NCBI GenBank assembly: GCA_964424805.1 | Contig: CAYRKH010000006.1 | Span: 29,727 to 93,726, forward strand | Source: IDS-8 sp964424805 | Lineage (GTDB): Bacteria; Pseudomonadota; Gammaproteobacteria; Steroidobacterales; Woeseiaceae | DNA: 64,000 nt | Direction of reading: 5' to 3' | Part shown: positions 27,187 through 37,200 of the stretch, one piece after another | How the letters are laid out: the number at the start of each line of letters is the position of its first letter | Position numbering within the stretch: the stretch's first letter is position 1 | Program-made: the position numbers and the translations under genes | The notes under the pieces: model-generated | Databases searched by the model: none | What the model was told of the DNA's origin: nothing | The model's input: the letters and a program-made list of their open reading frames with translations, nothing else

Positions 27187-28551
27187 ATGAGCATGGTAGC
27201 CAGAGCAGTCCGACTGCGTGACACCGGCCGGTTCAACCGGCGTGTGCCGCCGCCCGTCATCCGTCCCAAAACGCTGAAAGAGCTGCGGGAAGCCTTGACC
27301 CCGGGGTCCATATACCAGCCGCCGTTCCGGCCGATGGGCGCCGGCAGCGCGTCCACCGACTGCAATGCGGCCACGGCGGGTACGGTCATCGACATGACCG
27401 CCTTCGACGAAATCCTGAACATCGACGCTTACGAGGATACCTGCGTCGTCCAGCCCGGCGTGCGCCTGGGCCACCTCGCGAGCGCGCTCGCGCACCACGG
27501 CCTGGAGCTCGCCGGCAGCCACGACCTGATGAACCGGACGATCGGCGGCGCGGTTGCCGGCGCCTGTACAGGACCCGCCATCGCGGGCGACGGGGGGCTA
27601 TTTGCCGCCCAGGCGATGTCAATGAAAATCGTCACGCCAACCGGCCGGTTGTTGGAGATCTCGCGCGACAAGCAGAACCTTTTGCATGCGTTCCGCCTCT
27701 CGTACGGGATGCTCGGCACGATCTACGAGGTGACGCTCAAGGTGAGGCCGATCTCGCCTTTTACCGTATCGCACCGCCGCTGCACCATCGCGCAGTTCGC
27801 TGCCGCCGCCGAAAAGCTGTGCCGGACGAACCTCGGCATCAAGTTCTACCTCATGCCGTTTCGCGACCGCGTCTATCTCGACCTGCGCCGCTACAGCGAG
27901 GACGCGACGTCGCCGCACAAGTTCCCGTGGAAGCTCAAGGACTGGGGCGAAAGCACGGTACTCCCTCACGTGTTCAAGTCGCTGAACCGTATCGTGCCGG
28001 TTTCCGGGGTGCGCTACCGGATCATCGACGAGGTGGCGCGCGCAACCCAGGGGCTCGTCAACAACCGGTTCGTCGCCTCCGGCAGCAACGCGACCACGCT
28101 CGCGAATACCGGCGGCCGCCGCGAGCGTCTGCCGCTGCAGTATTCGACCTGGGCATTTCCGGCCGCGGATTTCTCGATCGTCGTGCAGGCCTGGCGCGAC
28201 CTGTGCTTGCGCATGCGCAAAGAGTCGGGATTCCGCTGCGACCTGCCGACGGTCGGGTATCGTCTCTCACGCGACCAGTCCGCCCTGTTGTCGCCGTCGT
28301 TCGACGAACCGATGTTTGCGCTGCGTGCGGTTTCGACGCAGACCGACGGCTGGGAGGACTTCGCGCTGGATTTCGGCGAGTTCGCGCAGAACTGGGGCGG
28401 CTTGCCCCTGTTCAACCAGACGCGCGGACTGGAGACCGGTTATGCAACCGAGGTATTCGGCAGCCGGCTCGATTTCTTCCGCCGCATTCGCCGGCAGATC
28501 GACCCCGACAACCGTATGATGAATCCCTTCCTGCTGCAGTACTTCCACTAG
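27187..28551 (+). CDS. FAD-linked oxidase, aldonolactone oxidase-like
   Basis: 454 residues. An FAD-binding PCMH-type domain (about 25-205) is seen in PPFRPMGAGSASTDC, VIDMTAFDEIL, AHHGLELAGSHDLMNRTIGGAVAGACTG and LSYGMLGTIYEVTLKV. The C-terminal half, ending RRQIDPDNRMMNPFL, fits L-gulono/D-arabinono-lactone oxidase relatives. The GHS histidine that carries covalent FAD in that family is replaced by GSA (residues 53-55), so flavin is probably not bound there. GGGAG upstream fits initiation at ATG 27193 slightly better than 27187. Controlled by the c-di-GMP riboswitch. Confidence 0.82.
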   Translation: MSMVARAVRLRDTGRFNRRVPPPVIRPKTLKELREALTPGSIYQPPFRPMGAGSASTDCNAATAGTVIDMTAFDEILNIDAYEDTCVVQPGVRLGHLASALAHHGLELAGSHDLMNRTIGGAVAGACTGPAIAGDGGLFAAQAMSMKIVTPTGRLLEISRDKQNLLHAFRLSYGMLGTIYEVTLKVRPISPFTVSHRRCTIAQFAAAAEKLCRTNLGIKFYLMPFRDRVYLDLRRYSEDATSPHKFPWKLKDWGESTVLPHVFKSLNRIVPVSGVRYRIIDEVARATQGLVNNRFVASGSNATTLANTGGRRERLPLQYSTWAFPAADFSIVVQAWRDLCLRMRKESGFRCDLPTVGYRLSRDQSALLSPSFDEPMFALRAVSTQTDGWEDFALDFGEFAQNWGGLPLFNQTRGLETGYATEVFGSRLDFFRRIRRQIDPDNRMMNPFLLQYFH

Positions 28552-29777
28552 CCGGCGGAGAACGCGCGGCGGAGGTCCTGCCCGGTAGGATTCTGGAAGA
28601 GGTGCAGGCCGAACTCGCCCGTCACGGCGAGGACGTGGTCGAAGATGTCGCCCTGGATGCCCTCGTAAGCCGCCCAGGCCGTATCGCTGGTGAACGCGTA
28701 AATTTCCAGCGGCAAGCCTTCGGGGCCGGGCGCGAGCTGGCGCACCAGCAGCGTCATGTCCTTGTTGATGCCGGGGTGGCTCTTCACGTAGTTGAACACG
28801 TAAGCGCGGAACGTGCCGATATTCGTCAGGCGCCTCAGGTTGATCGCTTCCTGCGCGTCGCCGCCGATGCTCTGGTTGTGTTCCTGCAACTCGACCTGCT
28901 TGCCGTCGATGTAATCCTTGAGCAGCGCAAAATTCCGGAAGCGATCGATCTCCTCGGCGGACAGGAAGCGAATCGACTCCACGTCGATGAACACGCTCCG
29001 CTTGATGCGCCGTCCGCCCGAACCGAACATCCCGCGCCAGTTGGTAAATGAGTCCGAGATCAGCGCGTGCGTCGGAATGGTCGTAATCGTCTTGTTCCAG
29101 TTCTGCACCGTCACCGTATGCAGCGCGACGTCGATCACGAAGCCGTCGGCGTTGTAGCGCGGCATCTCGATCCAGTCGCCGACGTGGACCATGTCCTGTG
29201 CCGTGAGCTGCACGCTCGCGACCAGCCCCAGGATGGTGTCGCGGAACACGAGCAGGAGCACCGCCGTCATCGCACCGAAGCCCGTGAGCAGCAGCGCCGG
29301 CGACTTGTCGATTAACGCCGCTACGATCAGCACGGCAGCGACGATGAACACCGCGAGCTTGGCGAGCTGGATGAAGCCCTTGATCGGTCGGTGGTTCGCG
29401 GCCGGGCGCAGGGAATAGATGCGGTTGCCCGCCGTCAGCGCGGCGGAGATACCCAGCGCTGCCATCAACACGATCCAGGCCATCGCGAGGTTGCCAATGA
29501 GCCGCTCCAGCGCCTCAGGCACCCCGACAACCAGGCGGATGCCGCTGTAGACGACGAGCGCCGGCACGATCTGCGCCACGCGCGCAAAGACCTTCTCCTC
29601 GGCAAGGACATCGTCCCAGGTGGCCTCGGAGCGCCGGGCGAACGCATGCCCGACGCGCCGCAGGACGAACCGGGTCACGAAGTGCGTGACAAAAGCGACG
29701 GAGAACAGCAGCAGCAGGCCGCCGGCGGTGGGCAAGGCAGGATGGATCTGCTCGAGTGTTTGCAACAGTGAGGCCAT
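28548..29777 (-). CDS. mechanosensitive ion channel, MscS superfamily, YbdG-like
   Basis: 409 residues from ATG 29777. About five N-terminal transmembrane segments precede the MscS core (LLLTGFGAMTAVLLLVFRDTILGLVASVQL, then GDWIEMPRYNADGFVIDV). The cytoplasmic part is the YbdG/MscM type, with SGGRRIKRSVFIDVESIRFL, LRRLTNIGTFRAYV and DMTLLVRQLAPGPEGLPLEIYAFT. Such channels release solutes on osmotic downshock, which fits an ectoine producer. Its 3' end overlaps the convergent oxidase gene by 4 nt. Confidence 0.9.
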   Translation of the reverse strand: MASLLQTLEQIHPALPTAGGLLLLFSVAFVTHFVTRFVLRRVGHAFARRSEATWDDVLAEEKVFARVAQIVPALVVYSGIRLVVGVPEALERLIGNLAMAWIVLMAALGISAALTAGNRIYSLRPAANHRPIKGFIQLAKLAVFIVAAVLIVAALIDKSPALLLTGFGAMTAVLLLVFRDTILGLVASVQLTAQDMVHVGDWIEMPRYNADGFVIDVALHTVTVQNWNKTITTIPTHALISDSFTNWRGMFGSGGRRIKRSVFIDVESIRFLSAEEIDRFRNFALLKDYIDGKQVELQEHNQSIGGDAQEAINLRRLTNIGTFRAYVFNYVKSHPGINKDMTLLVRQLAPGPEGLPLEIYAFTSDTAWAAYEGIQGDIFDHVLAVTGEFGLHLFQNPTGQDLRRAFSAG

Positions 29778-29888
29778 GGCGGCGCAAACCATACCGGCTA
29801 CGACGCCTCGATACCACCGGGGGCCCGCACCCGGGGAATGGCGCAAATCCAAACGGCCTCGCCGCGCATCCAAGGAATGAGGGGTGGA

Positions 29889-29920
29889 GTAGTTGCGTTG
29901 TAGTCAACTACTGTTATACT
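29889..29920 (+). promoter_or_regulatory. RND operon promoter with overlapping inverted repeat
   Basis: TTGCGT (29893-29898) and TATACT (29915-29920) are separated by 16 nt, a good sigma-70 promoter. A perfect 7-nt inverted repeat, GTAGTTG (29889-29895) and CAACTAC (29905-29911), overlaps the -35 and spacer, and GTAGT-CA-ACTAC nests inside it. This is how TetR- or MarR-type repressors commonly sit on efflux promoters. The regulator itself is not adjacent. Confidence 0.6.
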
Positions 29921-29960
29921 CCACTAAAACACCATAACTTCTGTCGGATGCGGGTGAGTT

Positions 29961-31031
29961 ATGCACAACAACTGGATCGTCGTCATGCTCGCCGGGGCCG
30001 CGCTGCTGGCGGGCTGCCAGTCCGGGGAAGGCAGCGAGCCCGCCGGTGACAATGGTGCGGCCGCTGAAGACAAGGCGCCTGCAATCCCGGTCGAGGTCAC
30101 GACCGCGGTCCGGGGCGACATCGTCGCCGTGTACTCCAGCACCGCGCCGGTCGAAGCTTTCGCCGAGGCGGAAGTCGTGGCCAAGGTAGGCGGCGAGGTC
30201 GTCGAAATCCTGGTCGAGGAAGGGCAGCACGTCGAAGAGGGCCAGGTACTGGCGCGACTGGACGGCGAGCGCCTCCGCTTCGAGATGCAGCAGGCGAAAG
30301 CCAACCTGAACAAGCTGGAACGCGACTACGCGCGCAACGTCGACCTGAAAGAGCGCGGCATCATCAGCCTCGGCGAGTTCGAGAAGATCCTGTACGAGAT
30401 GGAAGCCCTGCGGGCGAGCTTCAACCTTGCGAAGCTCGAGCTGGGCTACACCGAGATCCGGGCGCCGATCGGCGGCGTGGTGGCCCGGCGCTACATCAAG
30501 GTCGGCAACACGCTGGCCGTCAACGCCACGACCTTCCAGGTCACGAGCCTCGAGCCCCTGATTGCCTACCTGTTTGTACCGGAACGCCAGTACCGGCATA
30601 TCGAAGCCGGCCAGGCCGCGACGATCCAGGTCGACGCCCTGCAGGGCACGACGTTCGAGGGCGTCGTCGCACGCATCAGCCCGGTGGTCGACCCGGCGAC
30701 CGGCACGTTCAAGGTGACCGTCGAAATCGTCGACGAAACCCGCCGCCTGCGCCCTGGCATGTTCGGCCGCGTGGACATCGCCTACGACACCCATGCCAAC
30801 GCGCTGCAGATACCGCGTAGCGCGATCGTCGAGGATGCGGGCGAGTCGATCGTATACGTCGTGGAGGATGACACGGCTCAGCGCCGCGTGATCGAGACGG
30901 GCTATACGGACAAGGGACGGATCGAAATCCTTAGCGGACTCGACGCCAGCGACCACTTCGTGCTGGTCGGCCAGGCCGGCCTGCAGGGGGGCTCGAAGGT
31001 CACCGTCATCAACGTGGCCGCCGCCCGCTGA
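29961..31031 (+). CDS. RND efflux periplasmic adaptor lipoprotein
   Basis: 356 residues. Lipobox LLAGC puts the acylated Cys at 19. Domains in order: barrel-sandwich start (VVAKVGGEVVEILVEEGQHVEEGQVLARLD), a short helical hairpin (about 105-150), lipoyl return (YTEIRAPIGGVVARRYIKVGNTL), beta-barrel, and membrane-proximal domain. It links the two inner-membrane pumps downstream to an outer-membrane channel. First gene of a three-gene operon. Confidence 0.92.
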   Translation: MHNNWIVVMLAGAALLAGCQSGEGSEPAGDNGAAAEDKAPAIPVEVTTAVRGDIVAVYSSTAPVEAFAEAEVVAKVGGEVVEILVEEGQHVEEGQVLARLDGERLRFEMQQAKANLNKLERDYARNVDLKERGIISLGEFEKILYEMEALRASFNLAKLELGYTEIRAPIGGVVARRYIKVGNTLAVNATTFQVTSLEPLIAYLFVPERQYRHIEAGQAATIQVDALQGTTFEGVVARISPVVDPATGTFKVTVEIVDETRRLRPGMFGRVDIAYDTHANALQIPRSAIVEDAGESIVYVVEDDTAQRRVIETGYTDKGRIEILSGLDASDHFVLVGQAGLQGGSKVTVINVAAAR

Positions 31032-31059
31032 CGTAAGCCGCCGCCCCGGTAACCAGACG

Positions 31060-34000
31060 ATGCACCGACTGATCGAGATTGCCACGGAACGCCGCGTGAC
31101 GGTCGCCATGTTCACGACCGCCATCGCGCTGTTCGGCTTCGTGTCCCTGTCGCGGCTGAACGTCAACCTGCTGCCGGATATCGCCTACCCCACCCTCACG
31201 ATACGCACCGAGCTGGCCGGCGCGGCACCGCTGGAGGTCGAGAACCTCCTCACGAAGCCCATCGAAGAGGCGGTCGGGGTGATCCGCAACGTGCGCCTGG
31301 TCCGCTCGGTGTCGCGCTCGGGCCAGTCCGACGTCACGCTGGAGTTCGCCTGGGGAACGGACATGAACATCGCGGGCGTCGACGTTCGCGAGAAGATCGA
31401 CATCGTCGAGCTGCCGCTGGAGGCGGGCCGGCCGCTGCTGCTGCGCTTCGATCCCTCGTCCGAGCCAATCCTGAGGCTCGGGCTGATGGAGAAGGGAAGC
31501 ACGGCCGCCGGCGCGGTCGCAAGCGAAGCAAGCCTGAAAGCACTGCGCCGACTGGCCGAGGACCGCATCAAGAACGACCTCGAAGCCCAGGAAGGCACCG
31601 CGGCGGTCAAGGTCAGCGGCGGGCTGGAGGACGAGATCGAGATCCGCGTCGACCAGCAGCGGCTGGCGCAGCTCGGACTGACGACCGGAGAGGTCGCGCA
31701 ACGGATACGCGCGGAGAACGTCAACCTGTCCGGCGGCAGGCTGGAGGAAGGGAGCCAGCGGTTCCTCGTACGCACGGTCAACGAATTCCAGACCGTCGAC
31801 GGCTTTGCCGACGCGATCATCGCGAACGTCGCCGGCCGCCCGGTCTACCTGCGCGACGTCGCGACCGTTACCCGAAGCCACAAGGAGCGCGAAGCCATTA
31901 CCCGCGTTCAGGGCCGGGAATCCGTGGAACTCGCGGTCTACAAGGAGGGGGACGCGAACACGGTCCAGGTGGCCCAGCGGCTTGAACGCCGCCTTGACGA
32001 GATTCGCAAGACGTTGCCCGACGACCTCGAGCTGGTCGAGATCTACAACCAGTCCGATTTCATCGCCGCGGCCATCGACGAGGTGACGTCTGCCGCGATT
32101 TCCGGCGGCCTGCTGGCAATCGTGGTGCTCTATGGGTTCCTGCGCGAGGCGCGCGCCACCATGGTGGTCGCGCTGGCGATCCCGGTGTCGGTCATCGGCA
32201 CGTTCCTGCTGATGTACACGAACGACGTCTCACTGAACATCATGTCGCTGGGCGGCATCGCGCTGGCCGTCGGCATGCTGGTCGACAACGCCATCGTGGT
32301 GCTGGACAGCATCGTGCGCAAGAAGGAAGCGGGCCTGCGCGACCTGGAAGCGGCGAAAACCGGCACCGCGGAGGTGGCGGGCGCCGTCACCGCGTCGACG
32401 CTCACGACCATTGCCGTCTTCTTCCCCATGGTCTTCATCAGCGGCATCGCGGGGCAGCTGTTCCGCGACCAGGCGCTCACGGTCACCTTTGCGCTGGTCC
32501 TGTCGCTGGTCGTCGCCCTGACCCTCATTCCGATGCTCGCCGCGCTGGGCTCGCGCTCACGGTACGCGAACCCGTCCGTTGAGGAGCCGGTGAACGCGAC
32601 CACGCCGAGTCGCTTCACCCGCGGCGCGGCGTTCGCCGTTCGCGGCATGGGCACCGTGTTTGCCGGCGTTCGCCGGGCGTTCTGGCTGCTGCTGTGGGTG
32701 CCTTCGTGGCTGTGCCGCCGTCTCGAATCCTCGATGGCAATCCGCTACCGGCCGCTGCTGGAGTGGTCGCTCGCCAACCGGCTCGTCGTCGTCGCCGCCG
32801 CCGCGCTGGCGTTCGCCGCCACCCTGCTGCTCGTGCCGCGGCTCGGCACGGAGCTCATCCCGCAGCTCTCCCAGGGGGAATTCAGCGTCGACCTGCGGCT
32901 CCCGCCGGGCACGCCGCTCATCGAGACGGACCGCATCGTCCGGACGGCACAGCAGACCACCGGGGACATCGGGAGCATCGAGATCACCTATTCCGTTTCC
33001 GGCACCGGCAACCGCCTCGATGCGAACCCCATCGAAGCGGGTGAGAACACCGGCACGCTGAACGTGCGGCTCGCGGCGGGCGCCGGCCGCGCCGAGGAAG
33101 AAGCCGTGATGCGGGCGCTGCGGCAAGTGCTGTCCGGGCTGCCCGGCGTGCAGTACGAGTTCAAGCGGCCGGCGCTCATGAGCTTCACGAGTCCGCTGGC
33201 CGTCGAGATCTCAGGCTACGATCTCAACGCGCTCGCCGCGGTCAACCAGCAGATCGTCGAGGCGATGTCGGCCTCGGACCGTTTCACCGACATCAAGACG
33301 ACAATCGAACAGGGCAATCCCGAGATCCAGATCGTGTTCGACCAGGAGCGGGCGGCGAAGCTCGGCCTGTCGGTGCGCGACATCGCCGACCGGGTCGTCG
33401 CCAACGTGCGCGGCGAACTGGCGACGCGCTACACCTGGCGCGACCGGAAGATCGACGTGCTGGTTCGCAGCGTCGACACGCAGAACGCCAGCATCGAGGA
33501 GATCCGGCAGCTCATCGTGAACCCGGCGGCCCCGCGCCCGGTCACCCTGGAGGCCGTGGCCGCGGTCGGCGTCGCGCGCGGACCGTCCGAGATCCGGCGG
33601 GTCGCGCAGGAGCGCGTGGCGCTGGTGAGTGCAAACATCGCGTACGGCGACCTCGGCACCGCGGCGGCTGAAGTACGCCGCATCATCGCCGGCACGGCGA
33701 TGCCCGCCGGCGTAACGGCCACGGTCTCCGGCCAGGACGAGGAGATGCAGGCATCGTTTCGCTCGATGCAGTTCGCGCTCGTGCTGGCGATCTTCCTCGT
33801 GTACCTCGTGATGGCCTCGCAGTTCGAATCGCTGATCCACCCGCTCGTCATCCTGTTCACGATCCCGCTGGCGCTGGTCGGGGCAGTGCTGGCGCTGTTC
33901 TTGACCGGCACCACGGTGAACGTGGTCGCTTTCATCGGCGTGATCATGCTCGCCGGCATCGTCGTCAACAACGCTATCGTGCTGGTCGACAAGATCAACC

Positions 34001-34290
34001 AGCTCCGTGCCGAAGGCTTCGAGAAAACGAACGCCATCATCGAAGCCGCCCAGGCGCGCCTGCGGCCGATCCTCATGACGACCCTCACCACCGTGCTGGG
34101 ACTGCTGCCGATGGCCATCGGACTCGGGGAGGGCTCGGAAGTCCGGACGCCGATGGCCATCACCGTCATCGGCGGGCTCTCCGTCTCGACGCTGCTGACG
34201 CTTCTCGTGATCCCCGTGGTCTACTCGCTGATGGATCGCAAGGCATTCACGGTGCGTGCCGGGCACGCGCACGCGCCCGCGACCGGCTGA
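31060..34290 (+). CDS. RND efflux pump permease (first of two)
   Basis: 1076 residues, about 12 transmembrane helices with two large periplasmic loops, as in the AcrB/HAE superfamily. GGIALAVGMLVDNAIVVLDSI is TM4 with the proton-relay aspartate in its LVDNA form, and the second repeat is AFIGVIMLAGIVVNNAIVLVD. An extended cytoplasmic linker near 500-560 (SRSRYANPSVEEPVNATTPSR) is longer than usual. It begins 28 nt after the adaptor gene. Confidence 0.93.
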   Translation: MHRLIEIATERRVTVAMFTTAIALFGFVSLSRLNVNLLPDIAYPTLTIRTELAGAAPLEVENLLTKPIEEAVGVIRNVRLVRSVSRSGQSDVTLEFAWGTDMNIAGVDVREKIDIVELPLEAGRPLLLRFDPSSEPILRLGLMEKGSTAAGAVASEASLKALRRLAEDRIKNDLEAQEGTAAVKVSGGLEDEIEIRVDQQRLAQLGLTTGEVAQRIRAENVNLSGGRLEEGSQRFLVRTVNEFQTVDGFADAIIANVAGRPVYLRDVATVTRSHKEREAITRVQGRESVELAVYKEGDANTVQVAQRLERRLDEIRKTLPDDLELVEIYNQSDFIAAAIDEVTSAAISGGLLAIVVLYGFLREARATMVVALAIPVSVIGTFLLMYTNDVSLNIMSLGGIALAVGMLVDNAIVVLDSIVRKKEAGLRDLEAAKTGTAEVAGAVTASTLTTIAVFFPMVFISGIAGQLFRDQALTVTFALVLSLVVALTLIPMLAALGSRSRYANPSVEEPVNATTPSRFTRGAAFAVRGMGTVFAGVRRAFWLLLWVPSWLCRRLESSMAIRYRPLLEWSLANRLVVVAAAALAFAATLLLVPRLGTELIPQLSQGEFSVDLRLPPGTPLIETDRIVRTAQQTTGDIGSIEITYSVSGTGNRLDANPIEAGENTGTLNVRLAAGAGRAEEEAVMRALRQVLSGLPGVQYEFKRPALMSFTSPLAVEISGYDLNALAAVNQQIVEAMSASDRFTDIKTTIEQGNPEIQIVFDQERAAKLGLSVRDIADRVVANVRGELATRYTWRDRKIDVLVRSVDTQNASIEEIRQLIVNPAAPRPVTLEAVAAVGVARGPSEIRRVAQERVALVSANIAYGDLGTAAAEVRRIIAGTAMPAGVTATVSGQDEEMQASFRSMQFALVLAIFLVYLVMASQFESLIHPLVILFTIPLALVGAVLALFLTGTTVNVVAFIGVIMLAGIVVNNAIVLVDKINQLRAEGFEKTNAIIEAAQARLRPILMTTLTTVLGLLPMAIGLGEGSEVRTPMAITVIGGLSVSTLLTLLVIPVVYSLMDRKAFTVRAGHAHAPATG

Positions 34291-37200
34291 TGAAGCACAC
34301 CGAAATAGCGATGCGGCGGCCGATCACGACGATCGTGATCTTCGTCGCCTGCATGCTGGTGGGCCTGATCGCCTCCCGCCTGCTGCCGCTGGAGAAATTC
34401 CCGGACGTGACGTTCCCGGGGATGTTCGTCGAGATTCCTTACGAAGGCTCGACGCCCGAGGAAGTGGAACGACTGATCACGCGGCCGGTCGAGGAGGCAC
34501 TTGCGACCTTGAGCGGCGTCGAGCGTATGCAGTCGACCTCGAGTGAGAATCGCTCGCAGGTATTCCTCGAGTTCGGCTGGGACCAGCCCATGGGCGCCAA
34601 GGGCATCGAGGCACGCGCGAAGGTCGACGCGATCCGGAACGACCTGCCGGAAGACGTCCGGCGCATCTTGATCTTCACCGGCTCGTTCTCCGACCAGCCT
34701 ATCCTCCAGCTCCGGATTTCCAGCGAGCGCGACCTGTCGGCCAGCTACGACCTGCTGGACCGGCTGCTGAAGCGCCCCATCGAACGCATCGAGGGCGTCT
34801 CGAAGGTGGAGCTTCAGGGCGTGGACCCGCTGGAAATCCGTGTCCTGCTCGATTCCGGGCGACTGGCGGCGCATCACGTCGGCATCAACGAGCTGCGGGC
34901 CCTGCTCGAGGGCAGCAACTTCGCCGTCAGCGCCGGCCGCATCACCGACAGCGGCCAGCGGTTCAGCGTGCGGCCGAAAGGTGAGTTCGCATCGCTCGAC
35001 CAGATCCGCGACCTGGTCATCAACGACCGCGGGCTTCGGCTGCGCGACGTGGCCGACGTCGAGCTCCGCAGCCCGGACCGCGACTACGGGCGACACCTGG
35101 ACGGCGAATACGCCATCGGCCTTGCCGTCAGCAAATCGACCGGCGCCAACATGGTCGCGGTCACCGATCGCGTCATGGCGGAGGTGGCGGAGATCAGCCA
35201 GCTTCCCCAGATGCAAGGCATCAACATTTTCGCTCTCGACAACCAGGCGGACAGCGTGCGCGACTCGCTGTCCGACTTGCTGGATGCCGGCATCATCGGC
35301 GCCATGCTCGCGATTGTCGTCCTGTACCTGTTCCTGCGCCAGCTGTCCTCGACGCTGATCGTCACCGCGTGTATCCCCTTCGCGCTGACGATCACGCTCG
35401 GCGTCATCTATTTCGCAGGGCTGAGTCTCAACATCCTGACCATGATGGGCCTGATGCTTGCGGTCGGCATGCTGGTCGACAACGCGGTGGTCATCGTCGA
35501 GAGCATTTTTCATCATCGCAGCGAGGACCCGGGGCAGCCGCAGAAGGCGACGCTCGCCGGCGTGAGGGACGTGGGACTCGCCGTCATCGCGGGCACGGCC
35601 ACGACCATTATCGTTTTCGTGCCGCTCATGTTCGGCGAGAAGAACGAGATCAGCATCCTCATGACGCACGTGTCCGTCACGATCATCGTGGCGCTGGTCT
35701 CCTCCCTGCTCATCGCACAGACGCTGGTGCCGATGCTCGCCGCGCGGATACCGCCGCCCCCCAAAGCGAAGAAAGGCGCGTGGATGACCAGGCTCACCGA
35801 GCGATACGTGCGCAGCCTCGCGTGGGTGCTCCGCCGCCCCTGGTGGACCGCGCTCGGCATCCTCCTGGTCTGCATCATCGGGGTGCTGCCCCTGGTCCTC
35901 GGACTGGTGAAGTTCGACCCTTTCCCCCAGGAGACGGGCCGGCGCCTGTACATGCCCTATCACATCGAGGGCGATCATCCGGTCGAGCTCGTGGAAGCAG
36001 CGGTCACCAGGATCGAAGCCTGGCTGTTCGAGCACAAGGAGCAGCTGGATATCAGTTCCGTCTACAGCTACTACGACAGCAGCAGCGCAAGCTCCGTCCT
36101 GCTGCTGACCGACGAGGAGGAAGCGACGCTCTCGACGCCGGAGGTCATCCGCCGCATCGAAGAAGGCATGCCGTCGATCGCCATCGGCAAGCCGAACTTC
36201 CAGTTCGAGCAGCAGGGCGGCGGCGAAGGGTTCAGCCTGCAGGTTTCCGGCGACTCGACCGAACGCCTGAACGAGCTGGCGGCGGACATCACCCGCACGC
36301 TCGCGTCGGTCGAAGGCCTGGGCCGCATCCGCTCGGACGCCGAGTCCGGCGAGCGCGAGGTGCGCGTGACCGTCGACCGCGTCCGCGCCGCGTCCGCGGG
36401 ACTCACACCCCGGGAGATCGCCGGCGCGATCGCGGTCGCGATGCGCGGCGAGAACCTGCGTGAGTTCCGCGGCGATACCGGCGAAGTCGACGTACGGCTC
36501 GCCTTCCGGGACAGCGACAAGCAAAGCATCGACCAGCTCGCCGACCTGCCGCTGTACGCGGCCGGCGGCCGCCGCATCACGCTCGGCAGCGTTGCCACGT
36601 TCGAGGTGGGACGTGCGCCGGACAGCATCCGTCGGACCGACCGGCAGACCGCGGTCGTGCTGTCGGCCAACCTCGAGGGCGAGACGACGATGAGCGACGT
36701 CCGCCCGCGAGTTGAAGCGCTGATGAACCAGTACGCGCTGCCGCCGGGCTACAGCTGGAAGTTTGGCCGCGGCTTCGAGCAGGCCGACGAGACGCAGGCG
36801 ATGATGATGCAGAACATCCTCCTCGGCATCGCCTGCATCTTCCTCGTCATGGCGGCGCTGTTCGAGTCACTCCTGTTCCCCTTCTCGATCATTTTCGGCT
36901 CGATCCTGTTCTCGGTCTTCGGCGTCTTCCTGTTCTTTGCCGCGACCGGCACCACGTTTTCATTCATGGCGTCGATCGGCATCATGATCCTGATCGGAGT
37001 GGTCGTGAACAACGGCATCGTGCTGATCGATCGCGTCAACAACCTGCGGCAGCAGGGCATGCCGCGCAACCGCGCCATCGTCGAGGGCGGCCGCGACCGC
37101 CTGCGCCCCATCCTCATGACGGTCTGCACGACGGTCGCCGGCCTCGGGCCGCTGGCCGTCAGCACCACCCAGGTCGGGGGCGACGGCCCGGCTTATTTTC

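Noticed and set aside
34221..36524. 767-codon open frame opposite the RND pump genes
   Set aside because: Histidine/aspartate/arginine-rich shadow of the RND proteins.
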